Shown here: positions 46,620 through 55,598 of the stretch, in pieces | Position numbering within the stretch: position 1 is the first letter of the stretch | How the letters are laid out: every line of letters begins with the position of its first letter | Assembly (NCBI GenBank): GCA_958296095.1 | Contig: OY282434.1 | Span: 1,952,001-2,016,000 of the forward strand | Length of the DNA stretch: 64,000 nt | Direction of reading: 5' to 3' | Source of the DNA: an uncultured Oligoflexales bacterium | GTDB lineage: Bacteria > Bdellovibrionota_B > Oligoflexia > Oligoflexales > JAPPIL01 | Notes under the pieces: generated by a model | What the model was told of the DNA's origin: nothing | Databases searched by the model: none | Seen by the model: only the letters and a program-made list of their open reading frames with translations | Program-made: the position numbers and the translations under genes

Positions 46620-48003
46620 TTCCCCGACTTCGACCTCTCGGTGGGCAGAGAGGCTGGGGGCAACCGCGAGAAGGCTTGGGGGCAAGCTTGAATGCAAAAG
46701 CGAGATGCCTGAGGACGAGCAGCGAGCGGAGCTAGGAAGCGGCAAAGAGCCGCGTAGCCGAGCGATACAAAAAGCAGCGTAGCGAGCGAAGCGAGCGAAG
46801 CGAGCTAGGAAGCGAGCGATACAAAGAGTCGCGTAGCGCAGCTGGGCGAGGCGCAGCCCTACCGAGAAACCCGACCTCAACAGGTATAGGCACGTGCCTT
46901 GTGCAATCGCGAGAGGCACAGACCACCTTCCTTAGCACAAGTCTCCGTTGTCTTGGCAGGGAGCAGTGGAGCTAGCAAGCGGCAAAAAAGCCGATCAGCG
47001 AGAAACTCTCCCCTGAGATAGGTGCAAGCACATACTCTTGTCTGGAAGCATAATCTAACGGCAATATGGCAGTATTTGTGGTCGAGTTTTCGCACGGTCT
47101 CTCCCTGCCGTTCATGGAGCTCTCGGTAGGCAAGAGTCTGGGGGGCAAAGAGCTGCGTGGCAAAGACCTTCCTTAGCACGTACCTCCGTTGTCTTGGCGA
47201 GGCGCAGCCCTACCGAGAAACTCGCCCTAAAATAAGTTGTGAGCACATGCTTTATCTAAAAGCATAATCTGAACGCAAGAGCGAGTGGTCTGAGGACAGG
47301 GAGCGAGCTAGAAAGCGAGCGATACAAAAAGCCGTAGCGCAGCGAACGGCCTCGCCTCGCCGTTCATGGAGCTCTCGGTCAGCAAGAGGTGGGGGCAACC
47401 GCCGAGAGATCTGAGAACAAGCAGAGAGGGGCCTGATGGCAAGCCTGAACGCAAGAGCGAGAGGTCTGAGAGCAGAAAGCGAGCTAGAAAGCGAGCGTTA
47501 CAAAAAAGCAGCGTAGCGAGCGAAGCGAGCTAGGAAGCGAGCGATACAGAAAGCATCGCGTAGCAAGCGGAGCACAGACCCTACTTAGCACAAATCTCCG
47601 TTATCTTGGCACGGCACAGCCCTGCCGAGAAACTCGACCTGAACATGTATAAACACATGCTTTATCTAAAAGCATAATCTGACAACAATATGGCAATATT
47701 TGCGGTCGAGTTTTCGCACGGTCTTGCCGTGCCGTTCATGGAGCTCTCGGTAGGCAAGCTTGAACGTAACCGCGAGAGGTCTGAGAGCAAGCCCGAACGC
47801 AATAGCGAGAGGTCTGAGGGCAGAAAGCGAGCTAGGAAGCGAGCGATACAAAAAAGCAGCGAAGCGAGCTAGGAAGCGAGCGATACAAACAGCATCGCGC
47901 AGCAAGCAGGGGGCTAGGTGGCAAGCCTGAACGCGATACAGGGAGATCTGAGGACATGCAGCGAGCTAGAAAGCGAGCGGGACAAAGAGCCGCGTAGCAA
48001 ACC
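46620..48003 (-). repeat. Repeat island 6 (1.4 kb of M1-M4 modules, reverse orientation)
   Basis: Fills the entire gap between the FHA-HD-GYP stop and the next gene's stop. M3 palindromes: a truncated one at 46858-46915, and fuller ones at 46993-47131, 47209-47382 (with M1/M2 inserted in the loop) and 47621-47754. M4 units precede each. M1 copies cluster at 46720-46840, 47290-47340, 47470-47560 and 47820-47995, with GCGAAGCGA micro-duplications. The last M1 ends 4 bases from the stop of the next gene. No credible gene. Confidence 0.8.
47621..47754 (-). repeat. M3 palindrome, class 2 exemplar
   Basis: Read on the minus strand it has the same layout as the class 1 copy at 11883, but the inner arms are AAACTCGACC and GGTCGAGTTT. 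The C-to-T change on one arm is matched by G-to-A on the other, keeping the stem. The apical hairpin ATGCTTT/AAAGCAT is unchanged. Confidence 0.8.
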
Positions 48004-49377
48004 TCACAATTTCAGTGCCGCGGTGTTGACCTTATGCCCTAGAACATCTGCCAATTTGTTGAGCACAGCTGGCAGGTCCGTCACCGAAACTGCATCGGCA
48101 AAGCTGGCCTTATCGTTAAAAATCTGACTCCAATGCTTACCCAGTTGCTTTTCGCCATAACCCCAGATGGATTTGTCGAGCGAGGCAAACACAGCCGTCG
48201 CGCCTAAGCCTGCCGCCAACCCCGACAGGCCCCAAGCCTGTCTTTCCGCCCCTGCAACCTGCCTGAGCTCTTGCACTCGTGCCGTGTTGCCATCTACGGT
48301 AGCTTGCGCTCCTTCTCGCAGCCGCTGCACCACATTACTCTGACGCTCGGTGAGTAATTTCTCCAACTGAGCGTCTCTATCTCTAGACACTCGCGCCGCT
48401 TCGTTGGCAGCGTCAAACTTGGCGGTTTTCACGCGTAGATCAGCCTCAAAAGCACCGATGTCGCGTTTAAGCGACGCTATGCGTGACTTTCGTGCCTCGG
48501 ACCTAAGTTCTATTGTGGAAGTTATCTTATGCCAGAATCTAATCTCTTTATAATCGACAAGAATATCATGTGGTATTACAGGTGGTATTACTGTATAAGC
48601 TACCCGATCGTAAAGCTCTACATGCCGTCCAGATATTCTGCCGTCAATTTCTGACAATGCTGATTCCAGCTTGAACCCGTCTGTCTCATACTTACGGATA
48701 GCCTCCTTGTATGCCGCTATTTTATGAATTTTCTCTACTGTTGGTAGGGGTTGTCCCAGCAGCGACTCCTCTGCTTCGATACTTTTAAGGAATCTTTTTG
48801 AGGCATTTGGGTCAACACCAGCAAGTCCTGGAACAAAGTAGTCACTACTATCCATAAGATTGTCCGCGCGGGCCAGATAATCTTCTGCATCAATTGGCAC
48901 CTCATCTGTCAGCTTCTGTAAACTTTTTTTCACCTCGGCAATGGTGGGTTTGCCCGCGCTGAGCTCAGTAAGCAGTTCCTTCTCCATCTCATACTGGCGC
49001 AACTGGGCAACCTGATAAAAAGTATCTGCTTTTCTTACTCGCATAGCGATTGCCACCTTTTGGGTATTTGTAAGTTCGTTTACTGTCAGACTAGGATCAC
49101 CCTCAGCTACCCTGACAAGCATTTTCCGGACATTGTTATCAAACATCTTGGCAGCATCGCGGTAAAGATAGCCAAAATGATACAGACCACTTTGCCCTAT
49201 CTCCTTATTATACCTGGTGGCTGCTACCCTCATATTACTGGCAAAAATTGCATCCGTTTCCTCAACCCTTTTGGCAAGATTCTCCAACAAGTCTGCATCC
49301 ATGAAGGAACTGTCAGCCAATTTAGCTTTCAAGCTCTTACCTAGATCTGCATCGATACCTTCGATACGGGTAAACAC
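48004..49377 (-). CDS. Hypothetical protein, probably the C-terminal bulk of a larger lipoprotein
   Basis: A 457-codon frame with a GTG at 49377. It is mostly helical and charged, with coiled-coil-like stretches (IASLKRDIGAFEADLRVKTA; RDAQLEKLLTERQSNVVQRL) and one hydrophobic segment near the C-terminus (WGLSGLAAGLGATAVFASL). No family recognised. The GTG is probably not the true start. Adding one A to an AAAAA run near 49385 joins this frame to the fragment upstream (QRWKK then VFTRIEG), which in turn joins the lipoprotein signal at 49798. If so, the full product would be a ~600-residue lipoprotein containing an M1-derived insertion. Confidence 0.6.
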   Translation of the reverse strand: MFTRIEGIDADLGKSLKAKLADSSFMDADLLENLAKRVEETDAIFASNMRVAATRYNKEIGQSGLYHFGYLYRDAAKMFDNNVRKMLVRVAEGDPSLTVNELTNTQKVAIAMRVRKADTFYQVAQLRQYEMEKELLTELSAGKPTIAEVKKSLQKLTDEVPIDAEDYLARADNLMDSSDYFVPGLAGVDPNASKRFLKSIEAEESLLGQPLPTVEKIHKIAAYKEAIRKYETDGFKLESALSEIDGRISGRHVELYDRVAYTVIPPVIPHDILVDYKEIRFWHKITSTIELRSEARKSRIASLKRDIGAFEADLRVKTAKFDAANEAARVSRDRDAQLEKLLTERQSNVVQRLREGAQATVDGNTARVQELRQVAGAERQAWGLSGLAAGLGATAVFASLDKSIWGYGEKQLGKHWSQIFNDKASFADAVSVTDLPAVLNKLADVLGHKVNTAALKL

Positions 49378-49852
49378 TTTTTCCAGCGCTGCGCGGCTTT
49401 AAACACCGCACCTGCGGCAAGAACCACGCCTGTAGCAATTTTTGCGTAGTCTTTATACTTAACCCCGAACCCCCGCCGTAAGGGGTTGTGAAAGATAGTT
49501 ACCTCTCGCCCCTCATCATCGAGCAAGCCTGATCGCAATTGCGAGGGGCTTGAGAACAAAGAGCGAGCTAGGAAGCGAGCGATACAAAAAAGCCGCGTAG
49601 CGCATTGTAGGCTGTAAATTTTTTGCACAACAGCAAGCGATACGCCTGCAGACCTTCCTCGTCTTCGCTCGCAACCACACCTAGGGTAAGTTTACCATCG
49701 GTGACCGCATGCAGATCTGACTTTGGCTGAGGCCACTTGAACACACAGGCGCTCGTAGTTAGCAACGATGCCAACAGCAGCAAGTTTACCCTACCCATAG
49801 CTACACCGCCGCGGTAATTGTTAGGCATTTTCCCACGCAACATTTTCATCAC
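49341..49852 (-). pseudogene. N-terminal part of a lipoprotein gene carrying an M1 repeat insertion
   Basis: Two frames. The first (49568-49852, likely start ATG 49798, MGRVNLLLLASLL with lipobox TSAC) encodes a lipoprotein signal and ~45 mature residues, ending in KKFTAYNA, then runs into an M1 repeat and stops. The second (from about 49600 to 49341) reads through M1 as RLFCIARFLARSLFS and continues as LLDDEGREVTIFHNPLRRGF. One extra T in the M1 run of six joins the two frames, and one extra A at 49385 joins the second to the 457-codon frame downstream. Both corrections shift in the same direction, supporting a single original gene. Confidence 0.6.
49524..49600 (-). repeat. M1-M2 fragment inserted inside a lipoprotein gene
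   Basis: About 77 bases matching M1 (CGGCTTTTTTGTATCGCTCG, then TTCCTAGCTCGCTC) and an M2-like tail (CAATTGCGATCAGGCTTGC) lie between two pieces of coding sequence. This is the smallest isolated copy in the window, with no M3 or M4, and shows that M1-M2 can move as a unit. Confidence 0.7.
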
Positions 49853-49989
49853 TAACCCCCAAACAAAAGTCTAAAAATCATCAACGCTCGCTAGGCGTAT
49901 CGTTTTTTTTTTGCATTCTTTAGCAAAAAAATATTTGAGCCCGCATGCTGCTATATCTTATTGTGATAATTGTGGATTTTTTGCTCCCC

Positions 49990-50545
49990 ACCATAAGGGA
50001 GTCTCCGAGATGGCGGCGAGGACAGGCAGAGGGGCTTGAGGTCAGGCCTAAACGCAATGGCAGGAGGCCTGAGAACAAAGAGCGAGCTAGGAAGCGAGCG
50101 TTACAAAGAGCCGCGTAGCGCAAGCAGCGAGCGGTCTTGCCGCGTCCTTCATGGAGCTCTTGGTCGGCAAGAGGTGGGGGCAACCGCGAGAAGGCTTGGG
50201 GGCAAGATTGAACGCAATACAGGGAGATCAGAGCGCATGCAGCGAGCGGGGAGCTAGAAAGCGGCAAAAAGTCCAGCGAGCGCAGCGAGCTAGAAAGCGG
50301 CAAAAAGTCCAGCAAGCGCAGCGAGCTAGAAAGCGGCAAAAAGTCCAGCAAGCGCAGCGAGCTAGAAAGCGGCAAAAAAGCCTCGTAGAGCGAGCGGGAC
50401 AAAAAGCATCGCACAGCGATGAGCTAGAAAGCGAGCGATACAAACAGCATCGCGCATCGATGAGCTAGCAAGCGAGCGATACAAACAGCCGCGCATAGCG
50501 CAGCGCGTAGCGAGCAGCAATCATCAAGGAAAAATTTGGTGAAAG
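49990..50545 (-). repeat. Repeat block downstream of the intact Rpn gene
   Basis: Reverse-orientation M2, M1 and half-M3 pieces from about 50010, a 36-bp tandem array at 50249-50380, then several M1 copies to 50520. The last ~30 bases before the Rpn stop match the sequence after Rpn copy 1 at 6662. The AT-rich stretch 49853-49990 holds a T-run of ten and nothing recognisable. Confidence 0.75.
50249..50380 (-). repeat. 36-bp tandem array, three to four units
   Basis: Reverse-strand copies of the unit seen at 6985-7254 (here AGCTAGAAAGCGGCAAAAAG followed by TCCAGC). Units are 36 bases apart. Copy number differs from the first array (seven), so the array length varies. Confidence 0.75.
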
Positions 50546-51547
50546 TTAGTGTTTGGCGATTTTATTCTTTATTTCTGCGAGTTGTTCTTCAGTAATATTA
50601 GCAAGTTGGCAAATTACTGGGTCATCGAGCTTGCCATACTTTAGCAGGCTAATGATGACACCATCGCGCCCTTTCTCGATGCCCTGCTCGATACCCTGCC
50701 GCATACCCTGCTGTATGCCCTGCTTTTTCCCCTGCTCAATGCCTTCTAGGCGTGCACCCTCGAAACCGAATTCGATACTTGACATGATACGTTCCTCATC
50801 TGGTAAATCGGGAAAACAATCTGCCTCGATGGCAGACAGCCTCTTCCTATCATACCTCCCATCGGCAAGTCCAAGGTAAGATATTAGTTTAGCCGATAAA
50901 CTCTTGCGATTTTCAGTGGATAGCGCATAGCAAGAGTGAAAAATTTTCGCCACAATTTTGGTGCTCAGATGCCAGATGTGTTTCATTCCCAGCAGGCAAG
51001 GGCTGGTCGTGAGTCCGCTCAGTTGCTCATCGGACAACTTAGGCAGATTTACCACCAGGATTGGGTCATCTGCAACATAGCGGCGCAGTCCGTGAATAGT
51101 TTCCAAGGGATGCCGATTTTTAAATTTTAGCTCAAGCTGGTTCTTGGCTATATCGACGGGTTTTTTGGTTTGCAGAACGAGGATGCCTAAGACAAAACCG
51201 TCGGTGCGTGCTATTTCTCGTGTACAGTAGCTACGTAATTGCCTGATCGCTTTTGTGACATTGCCGGTGGTGTGCTCAAAGATAACCCCAAAATATACTG
51301 GGGAATCTGGCTCTTTTTTGAAGGGCACAGAAAAATTCAGATCACAAAATTTTTCTTTGCCAGTATCGGGATCGATGCTTGCCTCCTTACTGGGGATGAG
51401 TTTGTCAATATCGAACAGTTCATAATCTTCGGGAAATAATGCCAACCGGAGAAGATCTTGGGCATAACGCGGATCGCTATAGATTTTCTTGAAAAATTTA
51501 TCATGCAAATGATGCTTGTTTAGCGGGGTTTTATCGTTGTCGGGCAT
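50546..51547 (-). CDS. Rpn/YhgA-like PD-(D/E)XK nuclease, copy 2 (intact)
   Basis: A 333-residue protein of the Rpn (recombination-promoting nuclease, old transposase_31) group. The N-terminus has LHDKFFKKIYSDPRYAQDLL. The nuclease core has FCDLNFSVPF (aspartate strand) and GVIFEHTTG (glutamate strand; threonine stands where K/Q is usual). The C-terminus has a glutamine-glycine tail (KKQGIQQGMRQGIEQGIEKG) and a small helical end (CQLANITEEQLAEIKNKIA). Upstream and downstream flanks match copy 1 at 5538-6661, so the duplicated unit is bounded by M4 on one side and M1 on the other. Family members in E. coli stimulate RecA-independent recombination; a role in shuffling the surrounding repeats is a plausible inference. 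Confidence 0.85.
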   Translation of the reverse strand: MPDNDKTPLNKHHLHDKFFKKIYSDPRYAQDLLRLALFPEDYELFDIDKLIPSKEASIDPDTGKEKFCDLNFSVPFKKEPDSPVYFGVIFEHTTGNVTKAIRQLRSYCTREIARTDGFVLGILVLQTKKPVDIAKNQLELKFKNRHPLETIHGLRRYVADDPILVVNLPKLSDEQLSGLTTSPCLLGMKHIWHLSTKIVAKIFHSCYALSTENRKSLSAKLISYLGLADGRYDRKRLSAIEADCFPDLPDEERIMSSIEFGFEGARLEGIEQGKKQGIQQGMRQGIEQGIEKGRDGVIISLLKYGKLDDPVICQLANITEEQLAEIKNKIAKH

Positions 51548-52085
51548 GGTTGCTGTCCGTTGCTAATGCGGTTACCTGTCTCTGGTAATTATAATAACAT
51601 AATTTAGCACAAGTCTCCGTTGTCTTGGCACAAATCTCCGTTGTCTTGGCACAAGTCTCCGTTGTCTTGGCTAGGCGCAAGCCTCCGTTATCTTAGCCCC
51701 CGCCTCCGTTGTCTTGGCAGGGAGCAGACCTGCCGAGAAACTCTCCCCGAACGGGTAGTAAGCACATACTCTTGTCTGAAAGCATAATCTAACAGCAATA
51801 TGGCAGTATTTGCGGTCGAGTTTTCGCACGGTCTCTCCCTGCCGTTCATGGAGCTCTCGGTAGGCAAGTCTCAACGCAATAGCGAGAGGCCTGATGACAA
51901 GCCTGAACGCAATACAGGGAGATCAGAGCGCATGCAGCGAGCGGGGAGCTAGAAAGCGGCAAAGAGCAGCGTAGCGAGCGAAGCGAGCTAGGAAGCGAGC
52001 GTTACAAAGAGTCGCGCCGCGCGTAGCGCAGCGTAGCGCAGCGTAGCGCAGCGCGTAGCAAAAAGCCTCGTAGAGCGAGGGAAAA
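51548..52085 (-). repeat. Repeat block upstream of the intact Rpn gene
   Basis: After the shared Rpn leader (to about 51605) comes a short M4 tandem (about 51608-51720; 21-bp units with CTCCGTTGTCTTGGC), an M3 palindrome at 51729-51864, M2, and M1 copies ending with four GTAGCGCAGC micro-repeats near 52025-52055. No gene. Confidence 0.75.
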
Positions 52086-52144
52086 ATAGTTAGCATGCTA
52101 TCCGTGGTGTCTTGTTTTTTTCCATTTTTTGGGAGGATAGTGTG

Positions 52145-52654
52145 ATGAGGTGCGGGGTTGTGTTGTGCTGTCTGTTGTTTGCTGGACGTGCGCTGGCGGA
52201 CAGCATTTACTTTGAGGGTTACGTAGCCGTCAAGGGTGAAGAGGAAAAAAATACGAAGGCTCAGTATGTGCTCAGGGATGGTAGAGTTTTCGAGTTGACG
52301 CTTGCTATCAAGTCCCGAGGGGAAGAACCGCTCGTGATATCAGGCTTGATGGCGGGACTGGAACACGAAAGTGGCATAGCGATCTACAGCGCTGATGGCA
52401 AGCAACGCATCGGCACAGGAGCGCAGAAAAGTGATGATACCCTGGCATTGGATTTTTCCCTGTTGCGCGAGGGCATCAAGGTGGGGGATGTCAAAATCAC
52501 GCAAAGATTCGACGACGACGTGCAAGGTCTTCACCTAAACTTTAAGCTCGGTTTGCAGGTAGGAGAGGTTTCTTTTGAAGGCAACTTGCCGCTGGATGTG
52601 GACAAAACCATGCGCTGCTCATGGAGCGATGATCCCCCAGCCCCCGATTGCTAG
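52145..52654 (+). CDS. Hypothetical secreted protein
   Basis: About 169 residues from the ATG at 52145 (GGGAGGATAG upstream; GTG 52142 also possible). The signal peptide MRCGVVLCCLLFAGRALADS has a good AxA-type cleavage site (ALA-DS). The mature part is beta-rich and acidic (IYFEGYVAVKGEEE, ITQRFDDDVQGLHLNFKLGL) and ends in a cysteine pair (MRCSWSDDPPAPDC). No family recognised. The gene sits alone between two repeat blocks. Confidence 0.6.
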   Translation: MRCGVVLCCLLFAGRALADSIYFEGYVAVKGEEEKNTKAQYVLRDGRVFELTLAIKSRGEEPLVISGLMAGLEHESGIAIYSADGKQRIGTGAQKSDDTLALDFSLLREGIKVGDVKITQRFDDDVQGLHLNFKLGLQVGEVSFEGNLPLDVDKTMRCSWSDDPPAPDC

Positions 52655-53318
52655 AGGCCTGAGGGCAAGCAAGGGGTTCTGATGCGAACCCAAGCGGAGC
52701 TAGTCCCTCAGCCCAAACCTCCGTTGTCTTGGCGAGGCGCAGCCCTACCGAGAAACCCGACCTCAACAGGTATAGGCACATGCCTTGTGCAAAGAAATAA
52801 TCTGGTTGCAGTGTTGGCAATATTTGTGGTCGGGTTTTCGCACGGCCTCGCCCCGCCCTTCATGGAGCTCTTGGTCGGCAAGAGGTGTGGGCAACCGCCG
52901 AGAGGTTTGAGTGCAAGCTTAAACGCAATGGCAGGAGGCAAAGATCTTCCTTAACCCGTTCCCCCGTTGTCTTGGCAGGGAGCAGTGGAGCGAGAAAGCG
53001 GCAAAAAAGCCGATCAGCGAGAAACTCTCCCCTGAGATAGGTGCAAGCACATACTCTTGTCTGGAAGCATAATCCAACGGCAATATGGCAGTATTTGTGG
53101 TCGAGTTTTCGCACGGTCTCTCCCTGCCCTTCATGGAGCTTTCGGTGGGCAAGCAAGAGGGCAACAGCCGAGAGGTTCAGGGGCAAGCTTGAATGCAAAA
53201 GCGAGATGCCTGAGAACATGCAGCGAGCTAGCAAGCGAGCGTTACAAAAAGCAGCGTAGCGAGCGAAGCGAGCTAGAAAGCGAGCGATACAAAAAGCCGC
53301 AGCACAGCGCGTAGCGCC
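52655..53318 (-). repeat. Repeat island 9 (two M3 palindromes with M1, M2, M4)
   Basis: Reverse-orientation M3 copies at 52744-52879 (class 1-like) and 53012-53150 (class 2-like), each with an M4 unit before it. M2 and M1 follow up to the stop codon of the membrane protein at 53319, where M1 begins within a few bases of the stop. No gene. Confidence 0.75.
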
Positions 53319-54062
53319 CTAAACATCGCGGCCTTTGTCGCTATCAACAGGAGAGCTTTTCTTGCCTCCCGTTCTCGTATTGACTAGGAACTGTTCGAGT
53401 GGCAAGCCTGTCAGGTGCTTGACCCCCCTAAAGAGAACGAAAAGGGCGATGCAGGTAACCACCAAGCAGGGCAGGACGATGACGGGAAAGCTCAATGCCA
53501 TCATCTTGCCCAGCTCTTGATTGAAGGCGACTGTGCCAGCTGGGCTTCGCAAAATTACCACCGCCAAGACAAAGTTCAACACCGCGCTGAGTAAAAACGA
53601 AGCTGCCAATAGCCACGTCGTCGTAGTTAGCAGGCGAGCGAACTGTTCTTCGTGGCCGCGGCTGCGCAGACGCGTGGTGATCTCATCGACCTTGAACAGC
53701 CTCGCGTTGAAGAACAAACTCTTGACGAGCGGATGACGCGTTCTCATCGAGATAACGATCGCCCCGCCGATAAGCAGGGGGATGAGAGCTTCCTTGATTG
53801 CAAACCAAACACCATCAACTTTCAGCAACCCCAGCCCCCCGGTCAGCAAGATACTGACAAAGCCGAGCGCAGGAACAAAGCCGACCCTCCTGTTTTTGGC
53901 AAAATCATAACCGCTGTAGCAAAGCGGAAAGGCAAGGGCGATCAAAAACGCATACAGTGCACCGAGACGACCGTCGTCGCTCATCTTGAGCAAAATCAAT
54001 GCCGGGATCACAACGTTGAAGGCAAGACTGAACAGCGGGTTCTCACGCGGCGGGGCACTCAT
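53319..54062 (-). CDS. VC0807-family membrane protein
   Basis: A 247-residue polytopic membrane protein with about seven helices. ENPLFSLAFNVVIPALILLK, ALAFPLCYSGYDF, LTGGLGLLKVDGVWFAIKEA and LIPLLIGGAIVIS match the VC0807-like family, distant relatives of the septation protein YciB/IspA group. Function unknown. A charged C-terminal tail follows the last helix. No coupled partner; the HU/IHF gene lies upstream on the same strand. Confidence 0.75.
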   Translation of the reverse strand: MSAPPRENPLFSLAFNVVIPALILLKMSDDGRLGALYAFLIALAFPLCYSGYDFAKNRRVGFVPALGFVSILLTGGLGLLKVDGVWFAIKEALIPLLIGGAIVISMRTRHPLVKSLFFNARLFKVDEITTRLRSRGHEEQFARLLTTTTWLLAASFLLSAVLNFVLAVVILRSPAGTVAFNQELGKMMALSFPVIVLPCLVVTCIALFVLFRGVKHLTGLPLEQFLVNTRTGGKKSSPVDSDKGRDV

Positions 54063-54137
54063 CGACAGCTCTCACGGAAACACAGGAGGGGTGAATATAA
54101 AACAGCCGCACCACAAAACACAACCGCACTGCTGAAA

Positions 54138-54437
54138 TCAGAAGGGCGCTTCTTCCTCTATATAGGAGTCAACCCGCTGGCGCAGCTCCATGCCCGTCTT
54201 CCACGAGGGTAGCTTCTTCGGGGGGACTTTTATCTTGGCACCGGTTTTAGGGTTGCGTCCTTCGTAAGAACGGTACTCACGCACCGAGAGTGCTCCGAAT
54301 CCTCTGATCTCGACCCGCTCGTCGCGGCACAGGGCATCGATGATAGAGGTGAAGAAGATGTCCACTATCTCCTCGGCACGCGCCAACGTGATGTCCGCGC
54401 GGCCTGCGAGGCTCTCGACCAAATCTGACTTGACCAT
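54138..54437 (-). CDS. HU/IHF family DNA-bending protein
   Basis: A 99-residue nucleoid protein. VKSDLVESLAGRADIT at the N-terminus, VEIRGFGALSVREY in the middle, then the beta-arm RNPKTGAKIKVPPKKLP with the conserved intercalating proline, and a final KTGMELRQRV helix. The sequence is closer to IHF-beta-like members than to HU. It bends DNA for recombination, transcription and chromosome compaction. The ~200-base gap to accA holds nothing else that I can identify. Confidence 0.93.
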   Translation of the reverse strand: MVKSDLVESLAGRADITLARAEEIVDIFFTSIIDALCRDERVEIRGFGALSVREYRSYEGRNPKTGAKIKVPPKKLPSWKTGMELRQRVDSYIEEEAPF

Positions 54438-54641
54438 CCTGCACCACCTTTCATGCCAATGCCTCTATTTTATCAGGACAATACAGCTAAAAACAAGCTA
54501 TGCCGATCAAATTTTATCATCTCCGCCTGTGAGCTAAAGATTGGTTGCCGCTGCCAAGAAGAAAACAATGCGGCGGAGAGAAAAAACATGACACAAACGC
54601 AGTTTTAGGGGTAAATACAGCCCTGCTGTGGAGGTTAAGTT

Positions 54642-55598
54642 TTGGACTACATCCCCCTTGAGCGACCGATCGTTGATCTTGAGGAAAAAATTGCCCTGCT
54701 GCGACGTATGGATGCGGCCCAATCGCTCAACCTCGATGCTGACATCAAGAAGCTAGCACGTCAGGTCAAGGAACTGCGCACCCAGATTTTCAGCCGTCTG
54801 AGCGCCTACGAGACCGTGCAGCTCTCCCGCCATCCGCTACGTCCTAACGGGCTAGATATAATCGCCCAAATCTGTAAGACCTTCATTGAGTTCCACGGCG
54901 ATCGTAATTTTTTCGACGACCCCGCCATCGTCGGTGGTATTGCTGAACTCGGCGACTGGCACGTCGTCATCATCGCCCATCAGAAGGGACGGGGCACGAG
55001 TGACAACATTGCTCGCAACTTCGGCATGCCCAAGCCAGAGGGCTACCGCAAAGCCCTGCGTTTAATGATGATGGCAGACAAGTTCAACCTGCCGATCATA
55101 ACATTGATCGACACCCCAGGAGCTTATCCGGGCGTGGGTGCGGAGGAGCGGGGCCAGTCAGAAGCCATCGGCCGCAACATCATGACGATGACACAGTTGC
55201 AAGTGCCCGTCACCACTGTCGTCATCGGAGAGGGAGGTAGCGGGGGAGCACTGGCCATCGGCGTGGCCAACCGCGTGCATATGCTGGAGTACGCCGTCTA
55301 CTCGGTCATCTCGCCAGAGGGATGTGCCTCTATTTTGCTCAAGAATGCGGAACAGGCCGAACAAGCCGCGGCCTCGTTGCGACTGACCGCCGCGGGGGCA
55401 CGTCATCTTAAGCTCGTTGACTCGGTCATCGACGAGCCTAGCGGTGGTGCGCATCGTGATTGCTCTGCGGTCGCACAGAACATCAAGCGTACATTACAGC
55501 GTGACCTTGAGGAGCTCACCCGTCTATCGCCAGCTCAACTGCAAGCACAGCGTGCCGAGAAGTTCCGTGCCGTCAATTTCTTTAGCGATGATAGTTAA
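54642..55598 (+). CDS. accA: Acetyl-CoA carboxylase carboxyltransferase subunit alpha
   Basis: Transfers carboxyl from carboxybiotin to acetyl-CoA with AccD, committing carbon to fatty acids. TTG start with GGAGG upstream (about 54630). The 318 residues cover the whole family length: LEEKIALLRRM coiled N-terminus, FHGDRNFFDDPAIVGGIAEL, HQKGRGTSDNIARNFGM, TPGAYPGVGAEERGQ, GEGGSGGALAIGVAN and SPEGCASILLKNA. The stop overlaps aroA by 11 bases. Start of an accA-aroA-cmk operon. Confidence 0.96.
   Translation: MDYIPLERPIVDLEEKIALLRRMDAAQSLNLDADIKKLARQVKELRTQIFSRLSAYETVQLSRHPLRPNGLDIIAQICKTFIEFHGDRNFFDDPAIVGGIAELGDWHVVIIAHQKGRGTSDNIARNFGMPKPEGYRKALRLMMMADKFNLPIITLIDTPGAYPGVGAEERGQSEAIGRNIMTMTQLQVPVTTVVIGEGGSGGALAIGVANRVHMLEYAVYSVISPEGCASILLKNAEQAEQAAASLRLTAAGARHLKLVDSVIDEPSGGAHRDCSAVAQNIKRTLQRDLEELTRLSPAQLQAQRAEKFRAVNFFSDDS

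Noticed and set aside
55417..55587. Longer N-terminus for AroA from an upstream in-frame start
   Set aside because: The extra part overlaps accA out of frame and has no EPSP synthase similarity; the ATG at 55588 gives the normal length.
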